From NCBI RefSeq assembly GCF_000263715.2, contig NZ_CM001514.1:5704498-5768497 (forward strand): a stretch of 64,000 nucleotides of DNA, given 5' to 3'. This stretch comes from Pseudomonas synxantha BG33R (lineage in GTDB: Bacteria > Pseudomonadota > Gammaproteobacteria > Pseudomonadales > Pseudomonadaceae). Below, one piece after another: positions 1 to 9,689 of the stretch. Position 1 is the stretch's first letter. Each line of letters opens with the position of its first letter. Made by a program: the position numbers and the translations under genes. Under the pieces are notes generated by a model. The model saw only the letters and a list, made by a program, of their open reading frames with translations. It made no database searches and was not told where the DNA came from.

Positions 1-1397
1 ACGCCGAGACCGGCAAGCGTTATGACCGTTTCCGCGACCGCGTGATGTTTCCGATCCGCGACAGCCGTGGCCGCATCATCGCCTTCGGTGGCCGCGTACT
101 CGGGGACGACAAGCCCAAGTACCTGAACTCCCCGGAAACCCCGGTGTTCCACAAGGGCCAGGAACTCTACGGACTGTTCGAAGCACGCAAGAACAACCGC
201 AACCTCGACGAAATCATCGTGGTTGAAGGCTATATGGACGTGATCGCCCTGGCCCAGCAAGGTCTGCGCAACGCCGTGGCAACCCTGGGCACCGCCACCA
301 GCGAAGAGCATTTGAAGCGCCTGTTCCGCGTTGTGCCCAGCGTACTGTTCTGCTTTGACGGTGACCAGGCCGGCCGCAACGCCGCCTGGCGTGCGCTTGA
401 GGCCACACTGTCAAGCCTGCAGGACGGGCGCCGCGCACGTTTCCTGTTCCTGCCCGAAGGCGAAGACCCGGACACCCTGGTCCGTTCGGAGGGCACCGAC
501 GCGTTCCGTGCGCGCATCAATCAACATGCGCAGCCGCTGGCGGATTATTTTTTCCAGCAATTGACCGAAGAAGCCGACCCGCGCTCGCTCGAAGGCAAGG
601 CTCATATGGCCACCCTCGCTGCGCCATTGATCGACAAGGTGCCAGGCGCCAATTTGCGCACGCTGATGCGCCAGCGCCTGCTGGAAATTACCGGTTTGAG
701 TGGCGAAGCCGTGAGCCAGCTGGTGCATAGCGCACCGCAAGATGCGCCGCCAGCCTACGATCCAGGCATGGATTATGACGCCATGCCGGACTATGCCGAC
801 TTTCACCAACCCCAGGAGGCCTTTGCCCCCCAACAGGAGTGGACGCCGAAAAAGCCCGGGGCCGGCGGCAAAAAATGGGACAAGAAACCCTGGAGCAAAA
901 ACGGCAAGCGCGGTGATCGCGATGAAGCCTACGCTCCACGCACACCCGTAGCAGTGGAAGCCCCGACGCTTATTGCGCTGCGTACGCTGATTCATCACCC
1001 ACAACTGGCCGGCAAGGTTGAAAGCGCCGACCACTTTGCCAACGAAAGCAACACCTACGCCCAGGTGCTGATTGCCCTGATCGAGGCGGTGCAGAAAAAT
1101 CCCAAGCTAAACTCAATCCAGCTGATGGCTCGCTGGCACGGCACGGAACAAGGCCGTTTATTGAAAGCGTTGGCGGAAAAGGAGTGGCTAATTGACGGCG
1201 ACAACCTTGAACAACAGTTTTTAGACACCATTAATAGGTTATCTGCGGGTCAACACACTCAGACCCTCGATGAGCTCATTAAGAGAGCAAGGCAGCCGGG
1301 ATTGTCGGCTGAAGAGCAGATTCAGATAGCAAAACAGATGCGCGACCTCTTAAAACAGAATGTTTACGCATCAAACCCGACCTCAGCTGGCGTGTGA
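1..1397 (+). CDS. dnaG: DNA primase DnaG (5' end outside the window)
   Basis: Synthesises RNA primers at the replication fork with the DnaB helicase. The reading frame is open from the first bases (codons in phase with position 3), so the zinc-binding domain and start of the core lie upstream. The visible part begins inside the catalytic core. The TOPRIM motifs are intact: EGYMDV near nt 225 and FDGDQAG near nt 355. A low-complexity Gly/Lys/Pro linker around nt 840-950 leads to the C-terminal DnaB-binding helical domain. Placement directly before rpoD is the conserved macromolecular synthesis operon order (rpsU-dnaG-rpoD). About 465 residues are visible, of roughly 650 usual for Pseudomonas DnaG. 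Confidence 0.97.
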   Translation, partial: AETGKRYDRFRDRVMFPIRDSRGRIIAFGGRVLGDDKPKYLNSPETPVFHKGQELYGLFEARKNNRNLDEIIVVEGYMDVIALAQQGLRNAVATLGTATSEEHLKRLFRVVPSVLFCFDGDQAGRNAAWRALEATLSSLQDGRRARFLFLPEGEDPDTLVRSEGTDAFRARINQHAQPLADYFFQQLTEEADPRSLEGKAHMATLAAPLIDKVPGANLRTLMRQRLLEITGLSGEAVSQLVHSAPQDAPPAYDPGMDYDAMPDYADFHQPQEAFAPQQEWTPKKPGAGGKKWDKKPWSKNGKRGDRDEAYAPRTPVAVEAPTLIALRTLIHHPQLAGKVESADHFANESNTYAQVLIALIEAVQKNPKLNSIQLMARWHGTEQGRLLKALAEKEWLIDGDNLEQQFLDTINRLSAGQHTQTLDELIKRARQPGLSAEEQIQIAKQMRDLLKQNVYASNPTSAGV

Positions 1398-1411
1398 GGT
1401 CATAGCTCGGG

Positions 1412-1417
1412 TATAAT
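1412..1417 (+). promoter_or_regulatory. Probable -10 element of an rpoD promoter
   Basis: A perfect TATAAT lies in the 67-bp dnaG-rpoD gap, about 48 bp before the rpoD start. I see no good -35 at 16-18 bp spacing, so it is either a weak or activated promoter or chance. An internal promoter at this place would let rpoD be transcribed separately from dnaG. Confidence 0.45.
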
Positions 1418-1464
1418 CCTCGGCTTGTTTTTTGCCCGCCAAGACCTTCAGTGGATAGGGTGTT

Positions 1465-3315
1465 ATGTCCGGAAAAGCGCAACAGCAGTCTCGTATCAAA
1501 GAGTTGATCACACTTGGTCGTGAGCAGGGTTACCTGACTTACGCGGAGGTCAACGACCACCTGCCTGAGGATATTTCAGATCCAGAGCAGGTGGAAGACA
1601 TCATCCGCATGATTAACGACATGGGGATCAACGTATTCGAAGTCGCGCCAGATAAGGATTCCCTTATGCTGGCCGACGCTGATACCGACGAGGCCGCCGC
1701 TGAGGAAGCTGCTGCCGCGCTGGCTGCAGTAGAGACCGATATCGGCCGCACGACGGACCCGGTGCGCATGTATATGCGTGAAATGGGTACTGTCGAGCTG
1801 CTGACACGCGAAGGCGAAATCGAAATCGCCAAGCGTATCGAAGAGGGCATCCGTGAAGTGATGGGCGCTATTGCGCACTTCCCAGGCACGGTTGACCACA
1901 TTCTCTCCGAGTACACCCGCGTCACCACCGAAGGTGGCCGCCTGTCCGACGTCCTGAGCGGTTACATCGACCCGGACGACGGCATTGCGCCGCCTGCCGC
2001 CGAAGTACCGCCGCCTGTCGACGCCAAAGCCGCGAAAGCGGATGACGACGCCGAAGACGACGACGCCGAAGCCAGCAGCGACGACGAAGATGAAGTCGAA
2101 AGCGGCCCGGACCCAATCGTCGCGGCCCAGCGTTTCGGTGCGGTTTCCGATCAAATGGAAATCACCCGCAAGGCCCTGAAGAAGCATGGTCGCTCCAACA
2201 AGCAGGCAATTGCCGAGCTGGTGGCGCTGGCTGAGCTGTTCATGCCGATCAAGCTGGTGCCCAAGCAATTCGAAGGTTTGGTCGAGCGCGTTCGTAGCGC
2301 CCTTGAGCGTCTGCGTGCACAAGAGCGTGCGATCATGCAGCTGTGCGTGCGTGATGCCCGTATGCCGCGTACCGACTTCCTGCGCCAGTTCCCGGGCAAC
2401 GAAGTTGACGAAAGCTGGACCGACGCACTGGCCAAGGGCAAGGCGAAATACGCCGAAGCCATCGGCCGCCTGCAGCCCGATATCATCCGCTGCCAGCAGA
2501 AGCTGACTGCGCTTGAGACCGAAACCGGTCTGACGATTGCTGAAATCAAGGACATCAACCGTCGCATGTCGATCGGTGAGGCCAAGGCCCGCCGCGCGAA
2601 GAAAGAGATGGTTGAAGCGAACTTGCGTCTGGTGATCTCGATCGCCAAGAAGTACACCAACCGTGGCCTGCAGTTCCTGGACCTGATCCAGGAAGGCAAC
2701 ATCGGCTTGATGAAAGCGGTAGACAAGTTCGAATACCGTCGCGGCTACAAGTTCTCGACTTATGCCACCTGGTGGATCCGTCAGGCGATCACTCGCTCGA
2801 TCGCCGACCAGGCCCGCACCATCCGTATTCCGGTGCACATGATCGAGACCATCAACAAGCTCAACCGTATTTCCCGGCAGATGTTGCAGGAAATGGGTCG
2901 CGAACCGACCCCGGAAGAGCTGGGCGAACGCATGGAAATGCCTGAGGATAAAATCCGCAAGGTATTGAAGATCGCTAAAGAGCCGATCTCCATGGAAACG
3001 CCGATTGGTGATGACGAAGACTCCCATCTGGGTGACTTCATCGAAGACTCGACCATGCAGTCGCCAATCGATGTCGCCACCGTTGAGAGCCTGAAGGAAG
3101 CGACTCGCGATGTACTGTCCGGCCTCACTGCCCGTGAAGCCAAGGTACTGCGCATGCGTTTCGGCATCGACATGAACACCGACCACACCCTTGAGGAAGT
3201 CGGTAAGCAGTTTGACGTGACCCGCGAGCGGATCCGTCAGATCGAAGCCAAGGCACTGCGCAAGTTGCGCCACCCGACGCGAAGCGAGCATTTGCGCTCC
3301 TTCCTCGACGAGTGA
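1465..3315 (+). CDS. rpoD: Primary sigma factor RpoD (sigma-70)
   Basis: Housekeeping sigma subunit that directs RNA polymerase to -35/-10 promoters. The 616-residue length is normal for Pseudomonas. The order is region 1.1 (about 1-80), start of region 1.2/2 ([10 protein letters not shown] near 95), a strongly acidic non-conserved insert rich in Asp/Glu (about 185-215), the core region 2 helices ([37 protein letters not shown]; about 385-440), region 3, and region 4.2 helix-turn-helix ([20 protein letters not shown] near 575-595). It follows dnaG by 67 bp and ends at a strong terminator. The Shine-Dalgarno sequence is weak, but the ATG gives the conserved N-terminus [14 protein letters not shown]. 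Confidence 0.99.
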   Translation: MSGKAQQQSRIKELITLGREQGYLTYAEVNDHLPEDISDPEQVEDIIRMINDMGINVFEVAPDKDSLMLADADTDEAAAEEAAAALAAVETDIGRTTDPVRMYMREMGTVELLTREGEIEIAKRIEEGIREVMGAIAHFPGTVDHILSEYTRVTTEGGRLSDVLSGYIDPDDGIAPPAAEVPPPVDAKAAKADDDAEDDDAEASSDDEDEVESGPDPIVAAQRFGAVSDQMEITRKALKKHGRSNKQAIAELVALAELFMPIKLVPKQFEGLVERVRSALERLRAQERAIMQLCVRDARMPRTDFLRQFPGNEVDESWTDALAKGKAKYAEAIGRLQPDIIRCQQKLTALETETGLTIAEIKDINRRMSIGEAKARRAKKEMVEANLRLVISIAKKYTNRGLQFLDLIQEGNIGLMKAVDKFEYRRGYKFSTYATWWIRQAITRSIADQARTIRIPVHMIETINKLNRISRQMLQEMGREPTPEELGERMEMPEDKIRKVLKIAKEPISMETPIGDDEDSHLGDFIEDSTMQSPIDVATVESLKEATRDVLSGLTAREAKVLRMRFGIDMNTDHTLEEVGKQFDVTRERIRQIEAKALRKLRHPTRSEHLRSFLDE

Positions 3316-3320
3316 TACCA

Positions 3321-3352
3321 GAACCCCCGGCCCAGGCCGGGGGTTTTGTTTT
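3321..3352 (+). terminator. Rho-independent terminator of rpoD
   Basis: GC-rich hairpin (CCCCCGGCC / GGCCGGGGG, short loop) followed by TTTTGTTTT, 6 bp after the rpoD stop codon. Confidence 0.92.
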
Positions 3353-3436
3353 GCACAGATAAAATTCCCTGCAACACCCCTCCCCTGAAATGCCCGTCTA
3401 CACTCGAACTATTCCCCGTGCCATAACGAGACCGTT

Positions 3437-6400
3437 ATGCCCAGATTGCCGACCGTGTTGCTACTGTCGCTGCTGACCTGGACCGCAACGGCTGGCGCGT
3501 TGACTCTCACGGAGGATGAGCGTAGCTGGTTGGCGGACCATCAGGAGCTTCGCCTTGGGGTGGACGCGTCCTGGCCCCCCTTTGAATACCGTGATGAGAA
3601 TGGTCGTTACCAGGGCCTGGCTGCCGACTATGTACGCCTGATCCAGGACCGACTGGGTGTCAGGATCAAGCTGATCGAACCGGCAAATTGGACCGCTGTA
3701 CTTGAACAAGCCCGGAGCAACCAGCTCGACTTGCTACCCGGCATCATGTCCACTCCGGAGCGCCAAAGCTACCTGGCCTTTACACGCCCCTACCTCGACT
3801 TTCCCATCGTCATCCTTGCCCATGAAGGCGGCGCGAAACCACGCAACCTAAAGGGTTTGTACGGGCTGAAAATTGCCGTGGTGGAAAACTATGCGCCCCA
3901 TGAATTGCTGCGCACTCACCACCCGGACCTGAATCTGGTGGCGATGCCCAACGTCAGTTCGACGCTGCAAGCCCTGGCCACCGATGAAGTGGACGCCGTC
4001 GTCGGCGACTTGGCATCCAGCGTCTGGAGCCTGCGCCAGCTCAAGCTCGATGGCTTGTACGTCAGCGGCGAAACGCCCTATCGCTACCAATTGGCAATGG
4101 GCGTGCCGCAGGAACAGAAAATGCTGGTGGGCATCCTGGACAAAGTCCTCGCCGACCTTAGCTCAGCCGAAACCGATGCGATCCAGCAACATTGGGTCGG
4201 CAGCTTCACCGATCACCGCACCTTCTGGGTCGACCTGCTGACGTACGGCCTGCCCGCCGTATTGTTGCTCAGTACCGTGCTGGCGGTGGTCATTCGGATC
4301 AATCGCCGGCTCAGTTCGGAAATCTCCCGCAGGGTCGCCCTTGAACAAGAACTGCGCAGCAGCGAATACCACTATCGCGGCCTGGTAGAGAGCTTGTCCG
4401 CCATCGCCTGGGAAGCAAGCATCAGCGACTTCACCTACAGCTACGTATCGCCCCATGCTGAAGACTTGCTCGGCTATCCGCGCGCCCACTGGCTGATTCC
4501 GGGCTTCTGGCGCAACATCATTCACCCGGCCGACCTCACGCGCACCGAAGCGTATTGCTACCGGGAAACCCGTGCCAATCGTGATCACAGCGTCGATTAC
4601 CGGGTCATCACGGCGGACGGCCGTTGCTTGTGGGTGCGCGATATTGTCAGCCTGATTGAACACGGCCATGAGCCAGTGCTGCGCGGCCTGATGATCGATA
4701 TCAGCGAAGCCAAGCGCACGGAGGAAGCCCTGCAACTGTCCGAGCAGAAGTTTGCGTCGGTGTTCCAGCAATGCCCCGACATTCTGGTGATCGCCAGGCT
4801 ATCCGATGGCTGCCTGCTGGAGGTCAACAAGGCATTCGAGGACCAGATTGGCCTGACCGCCGACGAGGTGGTAGGCAAAGCCGCCTCAGATCTGAATATA
4901 TGGCGTATTCAGGGCGTCGGGCCGGATTTGCTGCAGCGGGTACAGACCACCAGTATCCGCAACCTGGAAATGTCCTTTCTGCGCAGCAACGGCGAAGCGT
5001 TTACGGGGCTGATCTCAGCTGAGCCCTTCCAACTCGACACCACCGAAGCCCTGGTTGTGGTGGTGCGCGATATCACCCAGCTCAAGGAAACCCAACAGCA
5101 ACTGCAAACCTCCGAAGAGAAATTCGCCAAGGCGTTCCATGCGTCCCCCGACGGCTTGCTGCTGAGTCGCCAAAGGGATGGCCTATTGATTGAGGTGAAC
5201 GAAGGTTTCAGCCATCTGACCGGATTCACCAGCGCCTCTTCGCTCGACCAATCAACCCTGGACCTGGGTATCTGGGTCGACCTCAACGAACGCAAGCACA
5301 TGCTGGAATTGATGCAGCGCGACGGCTTCGTGCGTGATTTCATCTGCCATATCCGTCGCGCCGACGGCCAGCTTCGCCTCTGCGAAGTCTCCAGTCGCCC
5401 GCTGCCCATCGGTGACGAAGACTGCATGCTGACCATCGCTCGGGACATCACCGAACGCCAGCAGATGCAGGAAAAACTGCAACAGGCCGCCACGGTATTC
5501 GAGAGCACCGCTGAAGGCGTCTTGATCACCGACACACGACAGAACATCAGTGCCGTCAATCGCGCCTTCAGTGAGATCACCGGCTACAGCGAAATCGAAG
5601 CACTCGGCCATACCCCGCGCTTGCTCGCCTCGGGCCTGCATGACAGCGCATTCTATGCGGCGATGTGGCACCAATTGACGGCCCATGGACACTGGCAGGG
5701 AGAGATTTCCAACCGCCGCAAGAACGGCGAGGTGTACCCAAGCTGGCTGACCATCAGCGCCGTGCGTAACCGCGACCAATTGATCACGCACTTCGTTGCC
5801 GTGTTTGCCGACATCTCCAGCCTCAAGCTGGCCCAGGCACGCCTGGACTATCAGGCCCACCACGATCCGCTGACCGGGTTGCCCAACCGCACCCTGTTTG
5901 AAAATCGACTGCAGGCCGCCCTTAACGGCCAGCAGGAAAGCGGCAGGCAAGGCGCGGTGTTGTTTCTTGACCTGGACCGTTTCAAACACATCAACGACAG
6001 CCTCGGCCACCCGGTCGGCGACCTGCTGCTCAAAGACATCGCCGTACGCCTCAAGCAGCAACTGCGCGACGTCGACACCGTCGCCCGCCTGGGCGGGGAT
6101 GAATTCATCATCTTGCTGCCCGGCTTGCAGCAGGCCGGCGATGCCCAGTATCTGGCGAACAAGCTGCTCGACTGCTTTACCCCCCCATTCCAGGCCGGTG
6201 AGCATGAGTTTTTTATCAGCGCCAGTATTGGCACCAGCCTTTACCCACAGGATGGCACCGACGTCGCTACTCTGGTCAAGAACGCCGATGCTGCGATGTA
6301 TCGCTCCAAGGCCAAGGGCCGCAACCGTGTGGAAAGCTATACCCGCGACCTGACGGCCCAAGCCAATGAACGCGTAGCGCTGGAGCACGAGCTGCGCCGT

Positions 6401-7180
6401 GCCATCGAACGTGAAGAGCTGAGCCTCTATTACCAACCCAAGCGCAGCCTGTTGACCCAAGAGCTGATCGGCGCCGAAGCCCTGATCCGCTGGCGTCACC
6501 CCACCTTGGGCGACGTCCCGCCCGAACACTTCATCGCCCTGGCCGAAGAGAACGGCACGATCCTGCAAATTGGCGACTGGGTGCTGGAACAAGCCTGTCG
6601 GCAGTTGCACGCCTGGCAAGAGGCTTTCGACGATTTCGGGCCACTGTCGGTCAACCTCGCAGGCGCGCAACTGCGTCACCCCAACCTGTTGTCACGCATC
6701 GAACAACTGCTGCGCGATTACCGCCTTGAACCTGGCTGCCTGCAATTGGAGATCACCGAGAACTTCATCATGAGCCAGGCCGAAGAAGCCCTGGGGGTTC
6801 TGCATCAACTCAAACGCTTGGGCGTCCAGCTGGCGATCGATGATTTCGGCACTGGCTACTCGTCCCTCAGCTACCTCAAGCGCCTGCCCCTGGACTTCCT
6901 CAAGATCGACCAATCCTTCGTTCGAGGCCTGCCCGACGATCCCCACGACGTCGCCATCGTGCGCGCCATCATCGCGCTGGGCCACAGCATGCAATTCACC
7001 ATCATTGCCGAAGGCGTGGAGACCCCCGCACAGCAAACATTCCTCGCCGCCGAAGGCTGTGAACAGATGCAAGGCTACATCGTCAGCCTGCCCCTGCCGC
7101 CGGAGCTTTTTGCCGCGAGCTTCCTTCGTACGAAGCTGGAGGATTTTTCGGATGGCACAGTGAACAAACCATCGTTATAA
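3437..7180 (+). CDS. Membrane-anchored c-di-GMP enzyme: periplasmic SBP_bac_3 sensor, PAS repeats, GGDEF and EAL
   Basis: A 1247-residue putative bifunctional diguanylate cyclase/phosphodiesterase. It has a signal peptide (about 1-22), a periplasmic solute-binding (SBP family 3, amino-acid-binding-like) domain (about 25-255), a transmembrane helix (about 268-288), four PAS/PAC units (about 305-810), GGDEF and EAL domains. GGDEF is intact near residue 886 and is preceded five residues upstream by the inhibitory-site motif RDVD. The EAL motif (EALIRW, near 1012) and the loop DDFGTGYSS (near 1134) are also intact, so both activities are possible. The likely input is a small extracellular ligand such as an amino acid (inference). 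It stands alone downstream of rpoD, and its stop codon overlaps the promoter of the next tRNA. Confidence 0.9.
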   Translation: MPRLPTVLLLSLLTWTATAGALTLTEDERSWLADHQELRLGVDASWPPFEYRDENGRYQGLAADYVRLIQDRLGVRIKLIEPANWTAVLEQARSNQLDLLPGIMSTPERQSYLAFTRPYLDFPIVILAHEGGAKPRNLKGLYGLKIAVVENYAPHELLRTHHPDLNLVAMPNVSSTLQALATDEVDAVVGDLASSVWSLRQLKLDGLYVSGETPYRYQLAMGVPQEQKMLVGILDKVLADLSSAETDAIQQHWVGSFTDHRTFWVDLLTYGLPAVLLLSTVLAVVIRINRRLSSEISRRVALEQELRSSEYHYRGLVESLSAIAWEASISDFTYSYVSPHAEDLLGYPRAHWLIPGFWRNIIHPADLTRTEAYCYRETRANRDHSVDYRVITADGRCLWVRDIVSLIEHGHEPVLRGLMIDISEAKRTEEALQLSEQKFASVFQQCPDILVIARLSDGCLLEVNKAFEDQIGLTADEVVGKAASDLNIWRIQGVGPDLLQRVQTTSIRNLEMSFLRSNGEAFTGLISAEPFQLDTTEALVVVVRDITQLKETQQQLQTSEEKFAKAFHASPDGLLLSRQRDGLLIEVNEGFSHLTGFTSASSLDQSTLDLGIWVDLNERKHMLELMQRDGFVRDFICHIRRADGQLRLCEVSSRPLPIGDEDCMLTIARDITERQQMQEKLQQAATVFESTAEGVLITDTRQNISAVNRAFSEITGYSEIEALGHTPRLLASGLHDSAFYAAMWHQLTAHGHWQGEISNRRKNGEVYPSWLTISAVRNRDQLITHFVAVFADISSLKLAQARLDYQAHHDPLTGLPNRTLFENRLQAALNGQQESGRQGAVLFLDLDRFKHINDSLGHPVGDLLLKDIAVRLKQQLRDVDTVARLGGDEFIILLPGLQQAGDAQYLANKLLDCFTPPFQAGEHEFFISASIGTSLYPQDGTDVATLVKNADAAMYRSKAKGRNRVESYTRDLTAQANERVALEHELRRAIEREELSLYYQPKRSLLTQELIGAEALIRWRHPTLGDVPPEHFIALAEENGTILQIGDWVLEQACRQLHAWQEAFDDFGPLSVNLAGAQLRHPNLLSRIEQLLRDYRLEPGCLQLEITENFIMSQAEEALGVLHQLKRLGVQLAIDDFGTGYSSLSYLKRLPLDFLKIDQSFVRGLPDDPHDVAIVRAIIALGHSMQFTIIAEGVETPAQQTFLAAEGCEQMQGYIVSLPLPPELFAASFLRTKLEDFSDGTVNKPSL

Positions 7181-7181
7181 T
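7154..7181 (+). promoter_or_regulatory. Promoter of the CAU tRNA gene
   Basis: Perfect -10 TATAAT at 7176-7181 with a weak -35 (GGCACA, 7154-7159, 16 bp spacing). A G+C-rich discriminator (CCGCGACC) follows before the tRNA starts at 7196, as is usual for stringently controlled stable-RNA promoters. The -10 overlaps the stop codon of the preceding gene. Confidence 0.6.
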
Positions 7182-7195
7182 CCGCGACCTACTGA

Positions 7196-7272
<77 letters not shown>

Positions 7273-7276
7273 ACTT

Positions 7277-7303
7277 GAAAGCCGCGCATTGCGCGGCTTT
7301 TGC
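7277..7303 (+). terminator. Rho-independent terminator after the tRNA
   Basis: Hairpin GCCGCGC / GCGCGGC with a short loop followed by TTTT, 8 bp after the CCA end of the tRNA. Confidence 0.85.
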
Positions 7304-7382
7304 GTGTCTGGTGTAACGGTTCTTTCGGCCGGACCCAGCCTGTACCATGCGTGCTCATTGTCGTCCGCACCGGAGTCCCCCC

Positions 7383-7829
7383 TTGCCCGCCTTAGACGAA
7401 ATCGACCGCCAACTGATCGCCGCCCTGCAGCTCAATGCCCGCGAAAGCGTGGCCATGCTTGCCCGGCAACTGGGGATTGCGCGCACCACAGTCACGTCAC
7501 GCCTGGCACGCCTGGAGAAAACCCAGGTGATCACCGGTTACGGCGTGCGCCTGGGCCAGCGCGTAGCGGATGGGGGTTTGCAGGCTTATGTGGGGATTAC
7601 CGTGCAACCACGCTCAGGCAAAGAGGTGCTGCGCAGGCTGAGTGCCATGGCGCAGGTGCAGCAGTTGTGTGCGGTCAGCGGCGAGTTCGATTACGTGGCA
7701 TGGCTGCGCACCGATTCGCCGGAACAACTGGATCAACTGCTCGATCAGATCGGCAGTGTCGACGGTGTGGAGAAAACCACCACCTCGATCATCCTCAGCA
7801 ACAAATTGGATCGCGGACAGCCAATCTGA
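7383..7829 (+). CDS. Lrp/AsnC-family transcriptional regulator next to the davBA lysine genes
   Basis: 148 residues: N-terminal winged helix-turn-helix (LDEIDRQLIAALQLNARESVAMLARQLG), then an Asp/Asn-binding-type RAM (ligand-binding) domain ending in SIILSNKL. The chosen start is TTG at 7383, because GGAG stands 8 nt before it and the family's conserved N-terminus begins there; an in-frame ATG at 7347 would add 12 residues unlike the family. It lies 146 bp upstream of the lysine monooxygenase gene on the same strand, so regulation of davBA by lysine or a product is likely but is inference from position. Confidence 0.88.
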   Translation: MPALDEIDRQLIAALQLNARESVAMLARQLGIARTTVTSRLARLEKTQVITGYGVRLGQRVADGGLQAYVGITVQPRSGKEVLRRLSAMAQVQQLCAVSGEFDYVAWLRTDSPEQLDQLLDQIGSVDGVEKTTTSIILSNKLDRGQPI

Positions 7830-7975
7830 TCGATCACTTCGTCATATTGACAAAAATCAGTGCAATCCGACGACACATTGCGTCTTATTAACGAGCGCTA
7901 CGCTCCCTAAACTGGCTGCCATCTTTTCCTATACTCAACGGGCCATATCCCGCCGAGCCGTCAGTAAGGTCAGCC

Positions 7976-9679
7976 ATGAGCATTCCGTCCAGCACTATCA
8001 GCAAGACCAATCGCCACCCAGCAGACGGCAAGAAACCCATCACCATTTTCGGCCCGGATTTCCCGTTCGCATTTGATGACTGGATCGAGCACCCCGCCGG
8101 GCTGGGCAGTATTCCCGCCGCCAACCATGGGGCCGAAGTGGCGATCGTGGGCGCCGGTATCGCTGGTTTGGTCGCGGCCTACGAGCTGATGAAGCTGGGG
8201 CTCAAGCCAGTGGTGTATGAAGCCTCGAAGATGGGTGGCCGCTTGCGCTCCCAGGCCTTCGAAGGCGCCGAAGGCATCATCGCCGAGCTGGGCGGGATGC
8301 GTTTCCCGGTGTCGTCGACGGCGTTCTACCATTACGTAGACAAGTTGGGCCTGGAAACCAAACCCTTTCCCAACCCGCTGACCCCGGCGTCCGGCAGCAC
8401 TGTGATTGATCTGGAAGGCCAGACCCACTACGCACAAAAACTCTCCGACTTGCCTGCGCTGTTTCAGGAAGTGGCCGATGCCTGGGCCGATGCACTGGAA
8501 GCCGGCTCGCAGTTCGGCGATATCCAGCAGGCGATCCGCGACCGTGATGTACCGCGGCTCAAAGAACTGTGGAACAAGCTCGTGCCGCTGTGGGATGACC
8601 GTACCTTCTACGACTTCGTCGCAACCTCCAAGGCCTTTGCCAAGTTGTCGTTCCATCACCGCGAGGTGTTTGGCCAGGTCGGCTTCGGCACCGGCGGCTG
8701 GGACTCGGACTTCCCCAACTCCATGCTGGAAATCTTCCGCGTGGTGATGACCAACTGCGACGACCATCAACACCTGGTCGTCGGCGGCGTAGCGCAAGTG
8801 CCCATGGGCATCTGGCGTCATGTGCCGGAGCGCTGCGCCCATTGGCCGGCCGGCACCAGCCTCAGCTCGCTGCATAGAGGTGCACCACGGGCAGGGGTCA
8901 AACGCATTGCTCATGCGGCCGATGGCCGTTTCGCCGTCACTGACAACTACGGTGATACCCGCGAGTACGCCGCGGTGCTGACCACCTGCCAAAGCTGGCT
9001 GCTGACCACCCAGATTGAATGCGACGAAACCTTGTTCTCGCAAAAAATGTGGATGGCCCTGGACCGCACGCGCTACATGCAGTCGTCGAAAACCTTCGTG
9101 ATGGTTGACCGCCCATTCTGGAAAGACAAAGACCCGCAAACCGGCCGCGACCTGATGAGCATGACCCTCACCGACCGCCTGACCCGCGGCACCTATCTGT
9201 TCGATAATGGCGACGACAAGCCGGGGGTGATTTGCCTTTCCTACTCGTGGATGAGCGACGCCCTGAAAATGCTACCCCAGCCTATCGACAAGCGGGTGAA
9301 GCTGGCCCTGGACGCGTTGAACAAGATCTACCCCAACGTCGATATCAAGGCACGCATCATCGGCGACCCGATCACGGTTTCCTGGGAAGCCGACCCGCAC
9401 TTCCTCGGGGCTTTCAAAGGTGCACTGCCCGGCCACTATCGCTACAACCAGCGGATGTACGCGCACTTCATGCAGAAAGACATGCCCGCCGAACAACGCG
9501 GGATTTTCATCGCCGGTGACGACGTATCGTGGACGCCCGCGTGGGTCGAAGGCGCCGTACAAACCTCGCTCAACGCGGTGTGGGGCATCATGACCCACTT
9601 CGGTGGCAGCACCCACCCAGAGAACCCGGGCCCCGGCGATGTGTTCGATGAAATCGGGCCAATCGCCCTGGCCGAGTAA
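7976..9679 (+). CDS. davB: L-lysine 2-monooxygenase DavB (flavin amine oxidase family)
   Basis: Decarboxylating FAD monooxygenase that converts L-lysine to 5-aminovaleramide, the first step of the aminovalerate route. The 567-residue protein has the FAD-binding dinucleotide motif VGAGIAG near residue 60, the flavin-amine-oxidase signature around GGRLRSQAFEG and ELGGMRFP, and a C-terminal FAD-contacting segment (IFIAGDDVSWTPAWVEGA). The family also holds tryptophan 2-monooxygenase (IaaM). The lysine assignment rests on the adjacent davA-type amidase and on synteny with P. putida, where the Lrp regulator, davB, davA and the pqq genes sit in this order after rpoD. Confidence 0.88.
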   Translation: MSIPSSTISKTNRHPADGKKPITIFGPDFPFAFDDWIEHPAGLGSIPAANHGAEVAIVGAGIAGLVAAYELMKLGLKPVVYEASKMGGRLRSQAFEGAEGIIAELGGMRFPVSSTAFYHYVDKLGLETKPFPNPLTPASGSTVIDLEGQTHYAQKLSDLPALFQEVADAWADALEAGSQFGDIQQAIRDRDVPRLKELWNKLVPLWDDRTFYDFVATSKAFAKLSFHHREVFGQVGFGTGGWDSDFPNSMLEIFRVVMTNCDDHQHLVVGGVAQVPMGIWRHVPERCAHWPAGTSLSSLHRGAPRAGVKRIAHAADGRFAVTDNYGDTREYAAVLTTCQSWLLTTQIECDETLFSQKMWMALDRTRYMQSSKTFVMVDRPFWKDKDPQTGRDLMSMTLTDRLTRGTYLFDNGDDKPGVICLSYSWMSDALKMLPQPIDKRVKLALDALNKIYPNVDIKARIIGDPITVSWEADPHFLGAFKGALPGHYRYNQRMYAHFMQKDMPAEQRGIFIAGDDVSWTPAWVEGAVQTSLNAVWGIMTHFGGSTHPENPGPGDVFDEIGPIALAE

Positions 9680-9689
9680 GGAGCTGAAC

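Noticed and set aside
1576..3291. 571-codon minus-strand frame across rpoD, and similar long antisense frames across glcB, soxA, the acyl-CoA dehydrogenases and the DUF294 gene
   Set aside because: Third-position G+C bias makes the reverse frame open in high-G+C genes. The sense genes are certain and the antisense products have no family features.
7289..7891. 200-codon frame overlapping the Lrp-type regulator
   Set aside because: Different frame from the conserved regulator, with no family features and an arginine/cysteine-rich product.
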